Below the pieces are notes generated by a model, which was not told where the DNA came from, ran no database searches, and saw nothing but the letters and a program-made list of their open reading frames with translations. Both the position numbers and the translations under genes were made by a program. From contig JAJFVE010000174.1 of NCBI GenBank assembly GCA_021371965.1, forward strand, positions 1-10,158: a stretch of DNA of 10,158 bases. The letters run 5' to 3'. Numbering within the stretch: position 1 is the first letter of the stretch; each line of letters begins with the position of its first letter. This document shows, piece after piece, positions 1 through 6,214 of the stretch. Origin of the DNA: Planctomycetaceae bacterium (GTDB lineage: Bacteria; Planctomycetota; Phycisphaerae; SM23-33).

Positions 1-1
1 C

Positions 2-1144
2 GACCGCGTCAGCACGCAGGTCAGCCGCCTGTGGAACACCTGGTGCTGGGGCGGGTGGATCCTGTTCGAGTGGGACACGTACTTCGCGGCCGCGATGGCC
101 GGGGGCGACAACGAGGCGCTGGCCTGCGCCAACGCCATCGCCATCACGCAGGAAGTTACCGAGAACGGCTTTGTGCCCAATGCCGCCGCCGGGCGCGGGT
201 ACGTCTGCCGCGACCACTCCGAGCCCCCCGTGGGCGCCATTACCGTGCGCGACCTGTACGCCCGCTGGGGCAACCGATGGCTGCTGGAGGAAACATACCC
301 GGGCCTGCTATCGTGGAACCGCTGGTGGGCCGACAAGCGCGACACCGACGGATATCTGTGCCTGGGCTCGACGCCGTTTGAGCCGGTGCTCAATATCCCC
401 CTCGAGACCGGCAACGTCGGAAAGGCCGTCGGGGCGATCCTCGAAAGCGGGCTCGATACCTCCCCCATGTACGACGACGTGCCCTACGACGAGCAGCGTC
501 ACCAGCTCAAACTCGCCGACGCCGGGCTCATGGGCCTCTACGTGGCCGACTGCGACGCTCTGGCCGAGATCGCCCAGGCGATGGGCCGAACCGACGACGC
601 CGCCGAACTGCGAACCCGAGGCGAAAAGTACCGCCTCAAGCTCCAGGACCTCTGGGACGACCAGCGCGGCCTGTTCTACAATCTCCGCCTGGACACGCGC
701 GAGTTCTCGCGCCGCATCTCGCCGACGAACTTTTACCCCCTGCTGGCGCGGGCGGCCTCGCCCGAACAGGCCGACCGCATGATCAACGAGCACTTCTACA
801 ACCCCACCGAGTTCTGGGGAACGTGGGTCCTGCCCTCGATCTCTCGCGACGACCCACGCTACAAGGAGCAGCACCACTGGCGCGGCCGCATCTGGGCGCC
901 GATGAACTGGCTGGTCTACCTGGGCTTGCGGAACTACGACACCCCCGCCGCCCGCCGCGCCCGGGCCGATCTCGTCGAGCGCTCCAGCGCCCTGCTGATG
1001 AAGGAATGGAACGAAAAGCGCCACGTGCACGAGAACTACAATGCCGACACCGGCGAAGGCTGCGACCATTACATGTCCGACCGCTTCTACCACTGGGGCG
1101 CCCTGCTGGCCCTGATGGCCCTGCGCGACGCCGGAAAGGCATGA
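2..1144 (+). CDS. GH63 / MGH1-like (alpha/alpha)6 glycoside hydrolase, C-terminal part (5' end outside window)
   Basis: The reading frame is already open at base 2 and ends at TGA 1142-1144, so about 380 codons of the catalytic domain are visible and the start lies to the left. The protein resembles the (alpha/alpha)6-barrel hydrolases of GH63 and the related mannosylglycerate hydrolase (MGH1-like) and trehalase group. Near the left edge is WGGWILFEWDTYF, whose Asp (bases 74-76) sits where these families keep the general acid. Towards the end HVHENYNADTGEG has a Glu (1031-1033) where they keep the general base. Between them the stretch GTWVLPSISRDD, then HHWRGRIWAPMNWLVYLGL, is typical of this barrel. 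It probably cleaves an alpha-linked disaccharide or oligosaccharide; the substrate cannot be read from the sequence. Any signal peptide would be outside the window. An internal ATG at 95 is not the start, because the catalytic Asp lies before it. The fold assignment is fairly sure, the exact family less so. Confidence 0.8.
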   Translation, partial: DRVSTQVSRLWNTWCWGGWILFEWDTYFAAAMAGGDNEALACANAIAITQEVTENGFVPNAAAGRGYVCRDHSEPPVGAITVRDLYARWGNRWLLEETYPGLLSWNRWWADKRDTDGYLCLGSTPFEPVLNIPLETGNVGKAVGAILESGLDTSPMYDDVPYDEQRHQLKLADAGLMGLYVADCDALAEIAQAMGRTDDAAELRTRGEKYRLKLQDLWDDQRGLFYNLRLDTREFSRRISPTNFYPLLARAASPEQADRMINEHFYNPTEFWGTWVLPSISRDDPRYKEQHHWRGRIWAPMNWLVYLGLRNYDTPAARRARADLVERSSALLMKEWNEKRHVHENYNADTGEGCDHYMSDRFYHWGALLALMALRDAGKA

Positions 1145-1152
1145 GTCGCAAC

Positions 1153-1180
1153 GTGTCGCGGGTGTCCTCGCCCGCGACAC
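1153..1180 (+). repeat. GC-rich perfect hairpin after the GH63-like gene
   Basis: GTGTCGCGGG (1153-1162) and CCCGCGACAC (1171-1180) form a perfect 10-bp inverted repeat with an 8-base loop, beginning 8 bases after the stop codon of the upstream gene. No T tract follows (CATTCTGATG comes next), so it is not a classical intrinsic terminator, although the stem may still stop transcription or protect the mRNA 3' end. The loop and stem wording (GTCCTCGCCCGCG) looks like a dispersed REP-like palindrome; that is an inference, since only one copy is in the window. Confidence 0.65.
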
Positions 1181-1196
1181 CATTCTGATGCCCAAC

Positions 1197-1224
1197 TTGA
1201 CACGCCTCCCTCCTCGGCTACAAT
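1197..1224 (+). promoter_or_regulatory. sigma70-type promoter of the AAA/DUF4143 gene
   Basis: A perfect -35 box TTGACA (1197-1202) is separated by 16 bp from TACAAT (1219-1224), a 5/6 match to the -10 consensus. Transcription would start near 1231, giving a leader of about 28 bases before the ATG at 1259. This is the best-looking promoter in the window and shows that the ATPase need not be co-transcribed with the hydrolase upstream. Confidence 0.75.
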
Positions 1225-1246
1225 AAAGTGCTGCTTTATTTTAGCC
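1216..1246. promoter_or_regulatory. Inverted repeat (candidate operator) over the -10 box and transcription start
   Basis: The arms GGCTACAATAAAG (1216-1228) and CTTTATTTTAGCC (1234-1246) match at 12 of 13 paired positions around a 5-base centre, TGCTG. The left arm contains the whole -10 box and the right arm lies in the first transcribed bases, which is the classical layout for a repressor site. The AT-rich core AATAAAG/CTTTATT stands out from the GC-rich surroundings. It could be bound by the ATPase itself, which has a winged-helix-like segment, or by another regulator; that is inference. It might instead act as an mRNA 5' hairpin, but a start near 1231 would leave only the right arm in the transcript. 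Confidence 0.55.
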
Positions 1247-1258
1247 GATAGGATCTTT

Positions 1259-2485
1259 ATGGCCTACATTGAAAGAACCATGGCAAACGCCTGGCTGGAG
1301 GCGTCAACCCAGTTCCCCGTCGCGTTGTTGACCGGGCCGCGACAGGTTGGCAAGACCACGTTGCTCCAGCATCTTTGCGGAAAGGAGCGTCATTATGTGA
1401 CGCTGGATGATCCCTCTCTCCGCACCCTGGCGGTAGAAGATCCGGCACTGTTTCTTCAGCGGTACGCCCCACCGGTGCTGATCGATGAGATCCAATACGC
1501 GCCGCAATTGCTGCCGCTGATCAAGATCGCCTGCGACCGCTCACGAAAGACAGGTCTGTTCTGGCTCACCGGGTCGCAGCAGTTTCAAATGATGAAGGGC
1601 GTCTCGGAAACGTTGGCCGGGCGGGTGGCCATTCTGAACCTCCTGGGGTTTTCGCGGCGAGAGCGCCACCACCTCAATCTGCAAGTCGATCCGTTTCTGC
1701 CGACGCGGGCATCGATGCGGCAACGGGAAGCCTCCGCTGCCGCATCCGACGTCACGGCGGTTTACCGAGATATCTGGGAAAGCTCATTTCCCGCCCTGTC
1801 TGCCGGGCCAGTAAGAGATCACGCCCTCTTCTACAGTTCCTACATGCAGACTTACCTGCAACGCGACGTGAAGGATCTGGCCCAGGTTGGCAACGAGATC
1901 GCATTCCTCCGATTCGTGCGCGCCTGCGCCGCCCGAACAGGGCAGACGGTCAATATGGCCGAACTGGCCAGAGACGCCGACATCAGCGCGCCGACAGCCA
2001 AGGCATGGCTGTCAATCCTGCAGACGAGCTTCCAGGTCTATCTCCTCCAGCCCTGGCACACGAATGCAACAAAACGCCTGGTAAAGATGCCCAAGCTGTA
2101 TTTTCTCGATACCGGCTTGTGCGCATATCTCACCGAGTGGACTTCCCCGCAGACGCTCGAGAGCGGGGCCATGTCCGGCGCCATTCTCGAGACGCATGTG
2201 CTAACCGAGGTGCTCAAAAGCTGGTGGCATCGCGGGCGCACGCCGCAACTCTACTACTACCGTGACAAGGACGGCAGGGAGATTGACCTCCTCTTCATGC
2301 AGGACCAGAAGCTCTATCCGGTGGAGGTCAAGAAGTCAGCCACTCCTCAGCGCCACTGGGCTGATGCTTTCTCTCCGCTTAATCGATTCAGGGCCGGTTG
2401 GGATGAAGGGGCTGTAGCTTGCCTGTGCGAGCAAGTTGTGCCGCTATCGCAGAAGATCACTGCGATGCCAGTCGGGATGCTCTAG
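1259..2485 (+). CDS. AAA ATPase with DUF4143 / PD-(D/E)XK-like C-terminal domain (COG1373-type)
   Basis: The 408-residue length is normal for this widespread family of stand-alone ATPases, whose cellular role is unsettled. The N-terminal AAA_14 domain shows Walker A GPRQVGKTT (about residues 26-34), Walker B VLIDEIQ (73-79) and a sensor-1-like FWLTGSQQF. A winged-helix-like stretch follows near 232-258 (NMAELARDADISAPTAKAWL). The C-terminal DUF4143 part has Glu311, Asp343 in REIDLLF, and Glu356/Lys358 in PVEVKKS, an E...D...ExK arrangement seen in restriction-endonuclease-like folds. No signal peptide or membrane segment is visible, so it is cytoplasmic. The start at 1259 is supported by AGGA at 1250-1253, 5 bases upstream, and by the promoter. 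The gene is less GC-rich than its neighbours and sits alone between two glycosidase genes, consistent with horizontal acquisition. Family assignment is secure; function is not known. Confidence 0.92.
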   Translation: MAYIERTMANAWLEASTQFPVALLTGPRQVGKTTLLQHLCGKERHYVTLDDPSLRTLAVEDPALFLQRYAPPVLIDEIQYAPQLLPLIKIACDRSRKTGLFWLTGSQQFQMMKGVSETLAGRVAILNLLGFSRRERHHLNLQVDPFLPTRASMRQREASAAASDVTAVYRDIWESSFPALSAGPVRDHALFYSSYMQTYLQRDVKDLAQVGNEIAFLRFVRACAARTGQTVNMAELARDADISAPTAKAWLSILQTSFQVYLLQPWHTNATKRLVKMPKLYFLDTGLCAYLTEWTSPQTLESGAMSGAILETHVLTEVLKSWWHRGRTPQLYYYRDKDGREIDLLFMQDQKLYPVEVKKSATPQRHWADAFSPLNRFRAGWDEGAVACLCEQVVPLSQKITAMPVGML

Positions 2486-2494
2486 GGTCCCCTC

Positions 2495-4540
2495 TTATTC
2501 TTGCGCGCCGAAGAACACGATCTTGGCACTCGGGGCGCCGAAGGTGCAGCGGATGACGGCGCGGCCGGCGGGGTCGAAGCTCACTTCCACCCCTTCGCTG
2601 GCGACGTAGTCGCGGCTGACGCGGTGGGCGGTGACGTAGCTGTAGCCGCCGTGGACATCGGCGTTGGGGCCGATCGTCGCGAAGACGCACACCGCCCCAC
2701 GCCCGCGGGCGGAAATCTTCTCGTAGATCTCAGGATTTCCGCCGGGGCTGCCCGTGGCGGCCAGCGTGCTTTCGGTGATGTCGTCTCGCACCTGCTTGTA
2801 CAGGGCGAGCCATCGGCCGAAGCGGGCGGCGCCTTCTTCCGAAATCGCCATGATGTCGCCCCAGATCCCGTTGTGCCCCAGGATCAGCGAGGCGATGTTG
2901 ACCATCTGGCTGTCTGCCGGTTCGTCGGGCAGATAGTGCGTCAGAGTCAACACCGAGGGGATCCATTTGTCGTAGGCCAGCGTCGTCCGAGCCCCCCATG
3001 ACCGCACGATTGCCGCGGGAATATAGCCGCTGGTCATCGTCGTCGGGTCGTTCATGAGGAAGTACTTGCCGCTGGCCAAAAAACCCAGGCCGAAATTGCG
3101 GTACGGCTCCGTCACGTCGAAGTCGCAGATCGCCTCGGGCACCGCGGCCGTCACCGCGTCGGCCAGGCGCTGCATGAACCGGTCGAACAGGAACGTGTAG
3201 CACTGCCCGCGCTCCTCGACGCTCGCGGCGGCGTCGCCGTGAAGGTGGTCGGGCCTGTCGCAGCCGTAATGGCCGAACGCGTCCCACTTGAAGTACGTCG
3301 CCCCCAGATCGCGGGCGAGGCGGACGATCTGGCCGGCGAAGGCGTCCACGTACCGGCTGGCGAGGCACAGGTGCTGGCCTTCCTCGGTCTCCCACACCTT
3401 CCAGATGCCGATTTCCTTGTCGCGCCACGACATCGCGCAGTCGCGATATGCCTTGTAGATCGGGCTGCTGACGCCGGCCTGGGTGCTCAGCCACAGGCCC
3501 AACTTCATGCCGTATCGCGTCAGGCGCTCGCGCACGGCCGCCAGGTCGACATCAAGAAGCTGCGTGTTCACCGGCCAATCGCCGCAGCGCGTGAACCATC
3601 CGGCGTCGAGCACGAAGACGTCCACGCCCATGACGTGCGCGCGGTCGATCTCTGCCAGGATGCGCTGCTGCTTGAGCCCGTCGAGCAGGCTGGCCTTGTC
3701 GCCGCCGGCGGCTTTGCCCAGGCATTGGTTGATCCACGTGTTGTAGTAGATGTACGGCTTGCGGGTTTCGAGGTTGGGGCATTGCACCTTGAGGATGAAC
3801 GTGCGAAACGCCGCCGCCAGGGCCGTCTCGTCGCCGGCGACGGCGGCGACGGCGAACCAGATCGTCTCAAACGGGTTGCCCGGGGCGATGGATTGCCCGC
3901 CGAAGTAATTGCCTTTGACCGCCCGCAGCGCGACGCCGCGAGCGGCATCGAGATGAAAGAGCAGATACGGGTCGGACGAGATCGACCCGTGCTCGTACGC
4001 GACGAGGAAACTCTCGCCCGCGCCGCTTGCGGCGATGATCGGGCCCACAACAGCCTGGCCGCTGGCGAAGTGCCGGCCCTCGAGCTCATACTCGGCGGGC
4101 ATGTAGCTGTAGAGCCGGTGGGTGAACTCGGCCAGCCGCACCTCCTTGGCCGAGGGCATATCGCCCAGTGAAAACGCCAGATACGTCAGCTCGTCTCGCC
4201 CGCTCGACTTGGTCAGGCGTCGCTGGGCGCTGCTGTGCATCTCGTAGCGAAACCGCACGACGGGGCAGCCATCCTTGACGCGAAGGACCAGTTCCAACCG
4301 CAGTTCGGGGTGGCCCGCAACCGGCGCCGCGAAACGATGCTCGACCGCACCGTTGGCTAATGCCCCGGCATTACAATGCCGGGGTTCTTCCTGGGCGTCC
4401 CACGCCAGCGTCACCAGAACATTGTCGATCTCGATCGCCGGCGGCGCGAAGCGATAGACTCGCGGCGAACCCGCGAGGCGATATTCCCAGAGCGTCTCGC
4501 CGCCGGGAAAGGCAATGCTGAAACAATCCGTCGAGATCAT
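2495..4540 (-). CDS. GH36-like (clan GH-D) glycosidase, putative alpha-galactosidase-related enzyme
   Basis: The chosen start gives 681 residues. An N-terminal beta-rich region (about 1-270) precedes a (beta/alpha)8-type barrel. Barrel motifs recall clan GH-D enzymes: GVDVFVLDAGWF (Asp312), GMKLGLWLSTQAG, and TYFKWDAFG, whose Asp420 matches the nucleophile in the KWD motif of GH36 alpha-galactosidases. The acid/base is probably in ICDFDVTEPYRNFG (Asp473 or Asp475); the usual GH36 glycine/serine-rich wording there is absent, so substrate and even activity are uncertain. A beta-sandwich-like C-terminal domain closes the protein. No clear signal peptide is seen, suggesting a cytoplasmic enzyme acting on imported oligosaccharides. 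The start at ATG 4540 has GGAG 7 bases upstream; the adjacent ATG (4543) is only 4 bases away, and an upstream ATG at 4624 would add an uncharacteristic, poorly conserved-looking extension. It converges on the ATPase gene with only 9 bases between stops. Confidence 0.8.
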   Translation of the reverse strand: MISTDCFSIAFPGGETLWEYRLAGSPRVYRFAPPAIEIDNVLVTLAWDAQEEPRHCNAGALANGAVEHRFAAPVAGHPELRLELVLRVKDGCPVVRFRYEMHSSAQRRLTKSSGRDELTYLAFSLGDMPSAKEVRLAEFTHRLYSYMPAEYELEGRHFASGQAVVGPIIAASGAGESFLVAYEHGSISSDPYLLFHLDAARGVALRAVKGNYFGGQSIAPGNPFETIWFAVAAVAGDETALAAAFRTFILKVQCPNLETRKPYIYYNTWINQCLGKAAGGDKASLLDGLKQQRILAEIDRAHVMGVDVFVLDAGWFTRCGDWPVNTQLLDVDLAAVRERLTRYGMKLGLWLSTQAGVSSPIYKAYRDCAMSWRDKEIGIWKVWETEEGQHLCLASRYVDAFAGQIVRLARDLGATYFKWDAFGHYGCDRPDHLHGDAAASVEERGQCYTFLFDRFMQRLADAVTAAVPEAICDFDVTEPYRNFGLGFLASGKYFLMNDPTTMTSGYIPAAIVRSWGARTTLAYDKWIPSVLTLTHYLPDEPADSQMVNIASLILGHNGIWGDIMAISEEGAARFGRWLALYKQVRDDITESTLAATGSPGGNPEIYEKISARGRGAVCVFATIGPNADVHGGYSYVTAHRVSRDYVASEGVEVSFDPAGRAVIRCTFGAPSAKIVFFGAQE
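4359..4384. repeat. Nested palindrome inside the GH36-like coding sequence
   Basis: CCCCGGCATT (4363-4372) and AATGCCGGGG (4375-4384) are perfect 10-bp inverted arms separated by 2 bases. The left half is itself palindromic: AATGCC (4359-4364), CC, GGCATT (4367-4372). The same six-base word therefore occurs three times in alternating orientation, giving two mutually exclusive hairpins. It encodes about residues 53-61 of the protein (PRHCNAGAL), in the N-terminal beta-rich region. It may be a palindromic element inserted in frame, an mRNA structure near the start of the message, or chance. Confidence 0.6.
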
Positions 4541-4547
4541 CATTCTG

Positions 4548-4551
4548 CTCC
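4548..4551 (-). promoter_or_regulatory. Ribosome binding site of the GH36-like gene
   Basis: GGAG on the minus strand lies 7 bases before ATG 4540 and 4 bases before the adjacent ATG 4543. This favours a start at 4540 and argues against the further upstream ATG at 4624. Confidence 0.6.
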
Positions 4552-4636
4552 GCAAAAGAGGGAACCGGTCAATCGCCCCAGAGGATAGTGGAACTGCGGC
4601 AGATGAGCAACAACGGCGGATCATGGGCGCAAATCA

Positions 4637-4692
4637 GCATCGCGGGGTTCTCGGATTCCTCTCTTAATCCGATTCGCTCCGCGATGCTTTTT
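4637..4692 (+). terminator. Intrinsic-terminator-like hairpin with T5 tail
   Basis: The outer arms GCATCGCGG (4637-4645) and CCGCGATGC (4679-4687) are a perfect 9-bp inverted repeat, followed directly by TTTTT (4688-4692). An inner pair TCGGATT (4651-4657) and AATCCGA (4666-4672) extends the stem beyond an asymmetric internal loop. The T tract exists only on the plus strand, so the element would stop rightward transcription. No plus-strand gene ends just upstream; the region to the left is the start of a minus-strand gene. Confidence 0.55.
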
Positions 4693-4819
4693 CAGAAACC
4701 CTCGCTAAGGTCTCCCACCGATTAACTGTAGGTACGTGATTGACCTGATAACCCATAGAAACAGGAATAAATCTAACTTTTTTTGAAACAATACGCTGTC
4801 AATTTTGTCTGACAATGTG

Positions 4820-4848
4820 TTGACTGGTCGGGACTCTGAGCCAATAAT
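4820..4848 (+). promoter_or_regulatory. sigma70-type promoter of the secreted repeat-protein gene
   Basis: TTGACT (4820-4825) and AATAAT (4843-4848), each a 5/6 match to consensus, are separated by the ideal 17 bp. The predicted start near 4855 gives a leader of about 43 bases before ATG 4898. A 5-1-5 palindrome TTGTC-T-GACAA (4805-4815) just upstream of the -35 box could be a regulator site, but it is short. Confidence 0.6.
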
Positions 4849-4885
4849 TACGCCGGATTCAATTCCGCTGGGTGCTGCTGCAAAT

Positions 4886-4890
4886 GGGAG
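4886..4890 (+). promoter_or_regulatory. Ribosome binding site deciding the start at 4898
   Basis: GGGAG ends 7 bases before ATG 4898 but only 1 base before ATG 4892. The spacing selects 4898, which also places a signal peptide directly at the N terminus. Confidence 0.6.
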
Positions 4891-4897
4891 CATGACC

Positions 4898-6214
4898 ATG
4901 GCTTTCAGAGTGATCGCCGCGTGTTTGTGCGTTGTTGCGATCTTTGCCGCTGCGGCGGCGGCCGACGAGATGTTGTTGGCGACCGGATCGAGCCTCAAGG
5001 GGCAGTTGCAGTCGATCAGTTTTGCTCAGGGGATATCCTCGGTTCGCTATGAGCGCAAGGAGATCAAGTCGCTGGTGCTTTCGGATCAGCCCGGCAGTGC
5101 CAAGCTCGTCACCGCTGACGACAAGACCGTCGAGGGCCAAGTCGTCGAGTACCAGTTCAAGAGCAACACCGGCCTGACGGTGTTTGAAGGCCGGCGCGTC
5201 CGGGGGATCACGTTGTCGCAGGCGGAAGCATCCGCCGAGCCGGACCAGCCCCAGCAGCCCAAGGCCAAGGGCGAGAGCGATTCGCCCGCGGGAGATCTCG
5301 AAAGCCGCTACGCCGACAAGGTCGTCCTCAAGAGCGGCCACGAGATCCGCGGGGTGGCGCTGATGATCAAGGTCGACCTCGGCGGCAAGCCCAGCGTCTA
5401 CGTGCGCGACAAGATCAGCGCCGTCGAGATGAGCCGGGGCAACGACACGCTATGGCTGCCCTCAGGGCAGAAGATCGTCGCTTCGGTGGCCTTGGTGCGC
5501 CTGCGCATGGGCGTGGGCACCATCGAGCTGACCGGCGACGAGATCACGCAGCTGGGCCTGGCGAAGGTGTCGGCCTCCAATCCCCCCGTCAGCGTCGCAC
5601 AGGCCAAGGAGTTCAGCGAAGCCCAGCGCGCCGCCCAGACCGCCAACCGCAATCTCAAGGACGTCCACGTCAAGGCGATCACCGAGAACAAGAACAACGT
5701 CCAGGACAAGATCAAGGGCAACTACGCCAAAGCGATAGGGTACTACGACCGCCGCCTCAAGACGGCCCTGACGTACGTCGCCGAAGCCAAGAACGATTAC
5801 GACCAGGCCCGGGTCTCCTGGCAAACCGGCTCCGATTCGTACTACAGCCGCGACTATTCCCGCCAGCGCATGGAGTCGGCCGCTCGCACCTACCAGGAAA
5901 CCGTCAACGCCGCCAAGACCATCAAGGGCCAGCGCGACGCGGTGGTCAAGATCATGGACGACGAGAATCACGGCGTCGACCGCTGGGCGGCAGACCAGGT
6001 CACCAAGCTGATCGCCGTGATGACCAAGCACAATCTGCTGGTGGCGGCCGGGGCGATCCTCTCGGAAAACCAGATGAGCGAGGCCTTCGACAAGAGCCCC
6101 GTCGCCGCCCCCAAACCCAAGCCCGCCCCCAAAGGCCCGTGGGACGACTCCTACTACAACTCCGACCGCTATGACCGATACGATCGCTACGACCGATACC
6201 GCCGCTCGTATTAG
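4898..6214 (+). CDS. Secreted protein of unknown function: four beta-type repeats, helical domain, DRY-repeat tail
   Basis: I do not recognise a named family. The 438-residue product starts with a Sec signal peptide (about 1-22, MAFRVIAACLCVVAIFAAAA, cleavage before Asp23). Four imperfect repeats of roughly 40 residues follow, at about 26-62, 68-107, 140-179 and 183-222. Each has the pattern 'hydrophobic-x-S/T-G or D-x-x-hydrophobic-x-G-x-V ... I-x-x-V/L-x-L-S'; examples are VLKSGHEIRGVA and LWLPSGQKIVASV. A Pro/Gln/Lys linker (about 109-131) splits them into two pairs. Residues about 228-400 are charged and helical, probably coiled coil (QAKEFSEAQRAAQTANRNLK onwards). A PKPKPAPK linker leads to a Tyr/Asp/Arg tail with four DRY units. 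The protein is probably periplasmic or extracellular. An in-frame ATG at 4805 lies upstream of the predicted promoter and is rejected as start. The gene has its own promoter and ends 4 bases inside its convergent neighbour. Confidence 0.85.
   Translation: MAFRVIAACLCVVAIFAAAAAADEMLLATGSSLKGQLQSISFAQGISSVRYERKEIKSLVLSDQPGSAKLVTADDKTVEGQVVEYQFKSNTGLTVFEGRRVRGITLSQAEASAEPDQPQQPKAKGESDSPAGDLESRYADKVVLKSGHEIRGVALMIKVDLGGKPSVYVRDKISAVEMSRGNDTLWLPSGQKIVASVALVRLRMGVGTIELTGDEITQLGLAKVSASNPPVSVAQAKEFSEAQRAAQTANRNLKDVHVKAITENKNNVQDKIKGNYAKAIGYYDRRLKTALTYVAEAKNDYDQARVSWQTGSDSYYSRDYSRQRMESAARTYQETVNAAKTIKGQRDAVVKIMDDENHGVDRWAADQVTKLIAVMTKHNLLVAAGAILSENQMSEAFDKSPVAAPKPKPAPKGPWDDSYYNSDRYDRYDRYDRYRRSY
6164..6199 (+). 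repeat. 9-bp tandem repeat encoding (Asp-Arg-Tyr)x4
   Basis: Four 9-bp units, GACCGCTAT, GACCGATAC, GATCGCTAC and GACCGATAC, lie end to end in frame at the 3' end of the secreted-protein gene. Each encodes Asp-Arg-Tyr. The synonymous differences show that the peptide, rather than the DNA, has been kept, or that the repeat is not very recent. Copy number may vary between strains. Confidence 0.85.

Larger units (their letters stand above)
4541..4897. other. Divergent intergenic region between the GH36-like gene and the secreted repeat protein
   Basis: This 357-base stretch has no convincing gene. It holds the Shine-Dalgarno sequence of the minus-strand glycosidase (4548-4551), a terminator-like hairpin pointing right (4637-4692), an AT-rich segment (about 4725-4820) with a run of eight T residues (4777-4784 or so), a short palindrome TTGTC-T-GACAA (4805-4815), and the promoter and ribosome binding site of the plus-strand gene. 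I found no strong promoter for the minus-strand glycosidase; TTGCTC-17-TATCCT upstream of its start is a weak candidate. Confidence 0.6.

Noticed and set aside
308..1195. Long open frame on the minus strand across the GH63-like gene
   Set aside because: It is antisense to a gene with recognisable catalytic motifs; long opposite-strand frames are expected in GC-rich DNA and the translation shows no family features.
3239..4171. Plus-strand open frame inside the GH36-like gene
   Set aside because: It lies opposite the catalytic region of the glycosidase and has no recognisable domain.
4541..4624. Upstream start (ATG at 4624) for the GH36-like protein
   Set aside because: The GGAG at 4551-4548 fits the ATG at 4540, and the extra N-terminal residues look like translated leader sequence.
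4805..4897. Upstream in-frame start for the secreted repeat protein
   Set aside because: It precedes the predicted promoter, has no Shine-Dalgarno sequence and would bury the signal peptide about 31 residues inside the protein.
4913..4924. Lipobox-like IAAC (residues 6-9) in the secreted repeat protein
   Set aside because: The Cys is at residue 9, before the hydrophobic core is complete, so it cannot act as a lipoprotein cleavage site; an ordinary signal peptide fits better.
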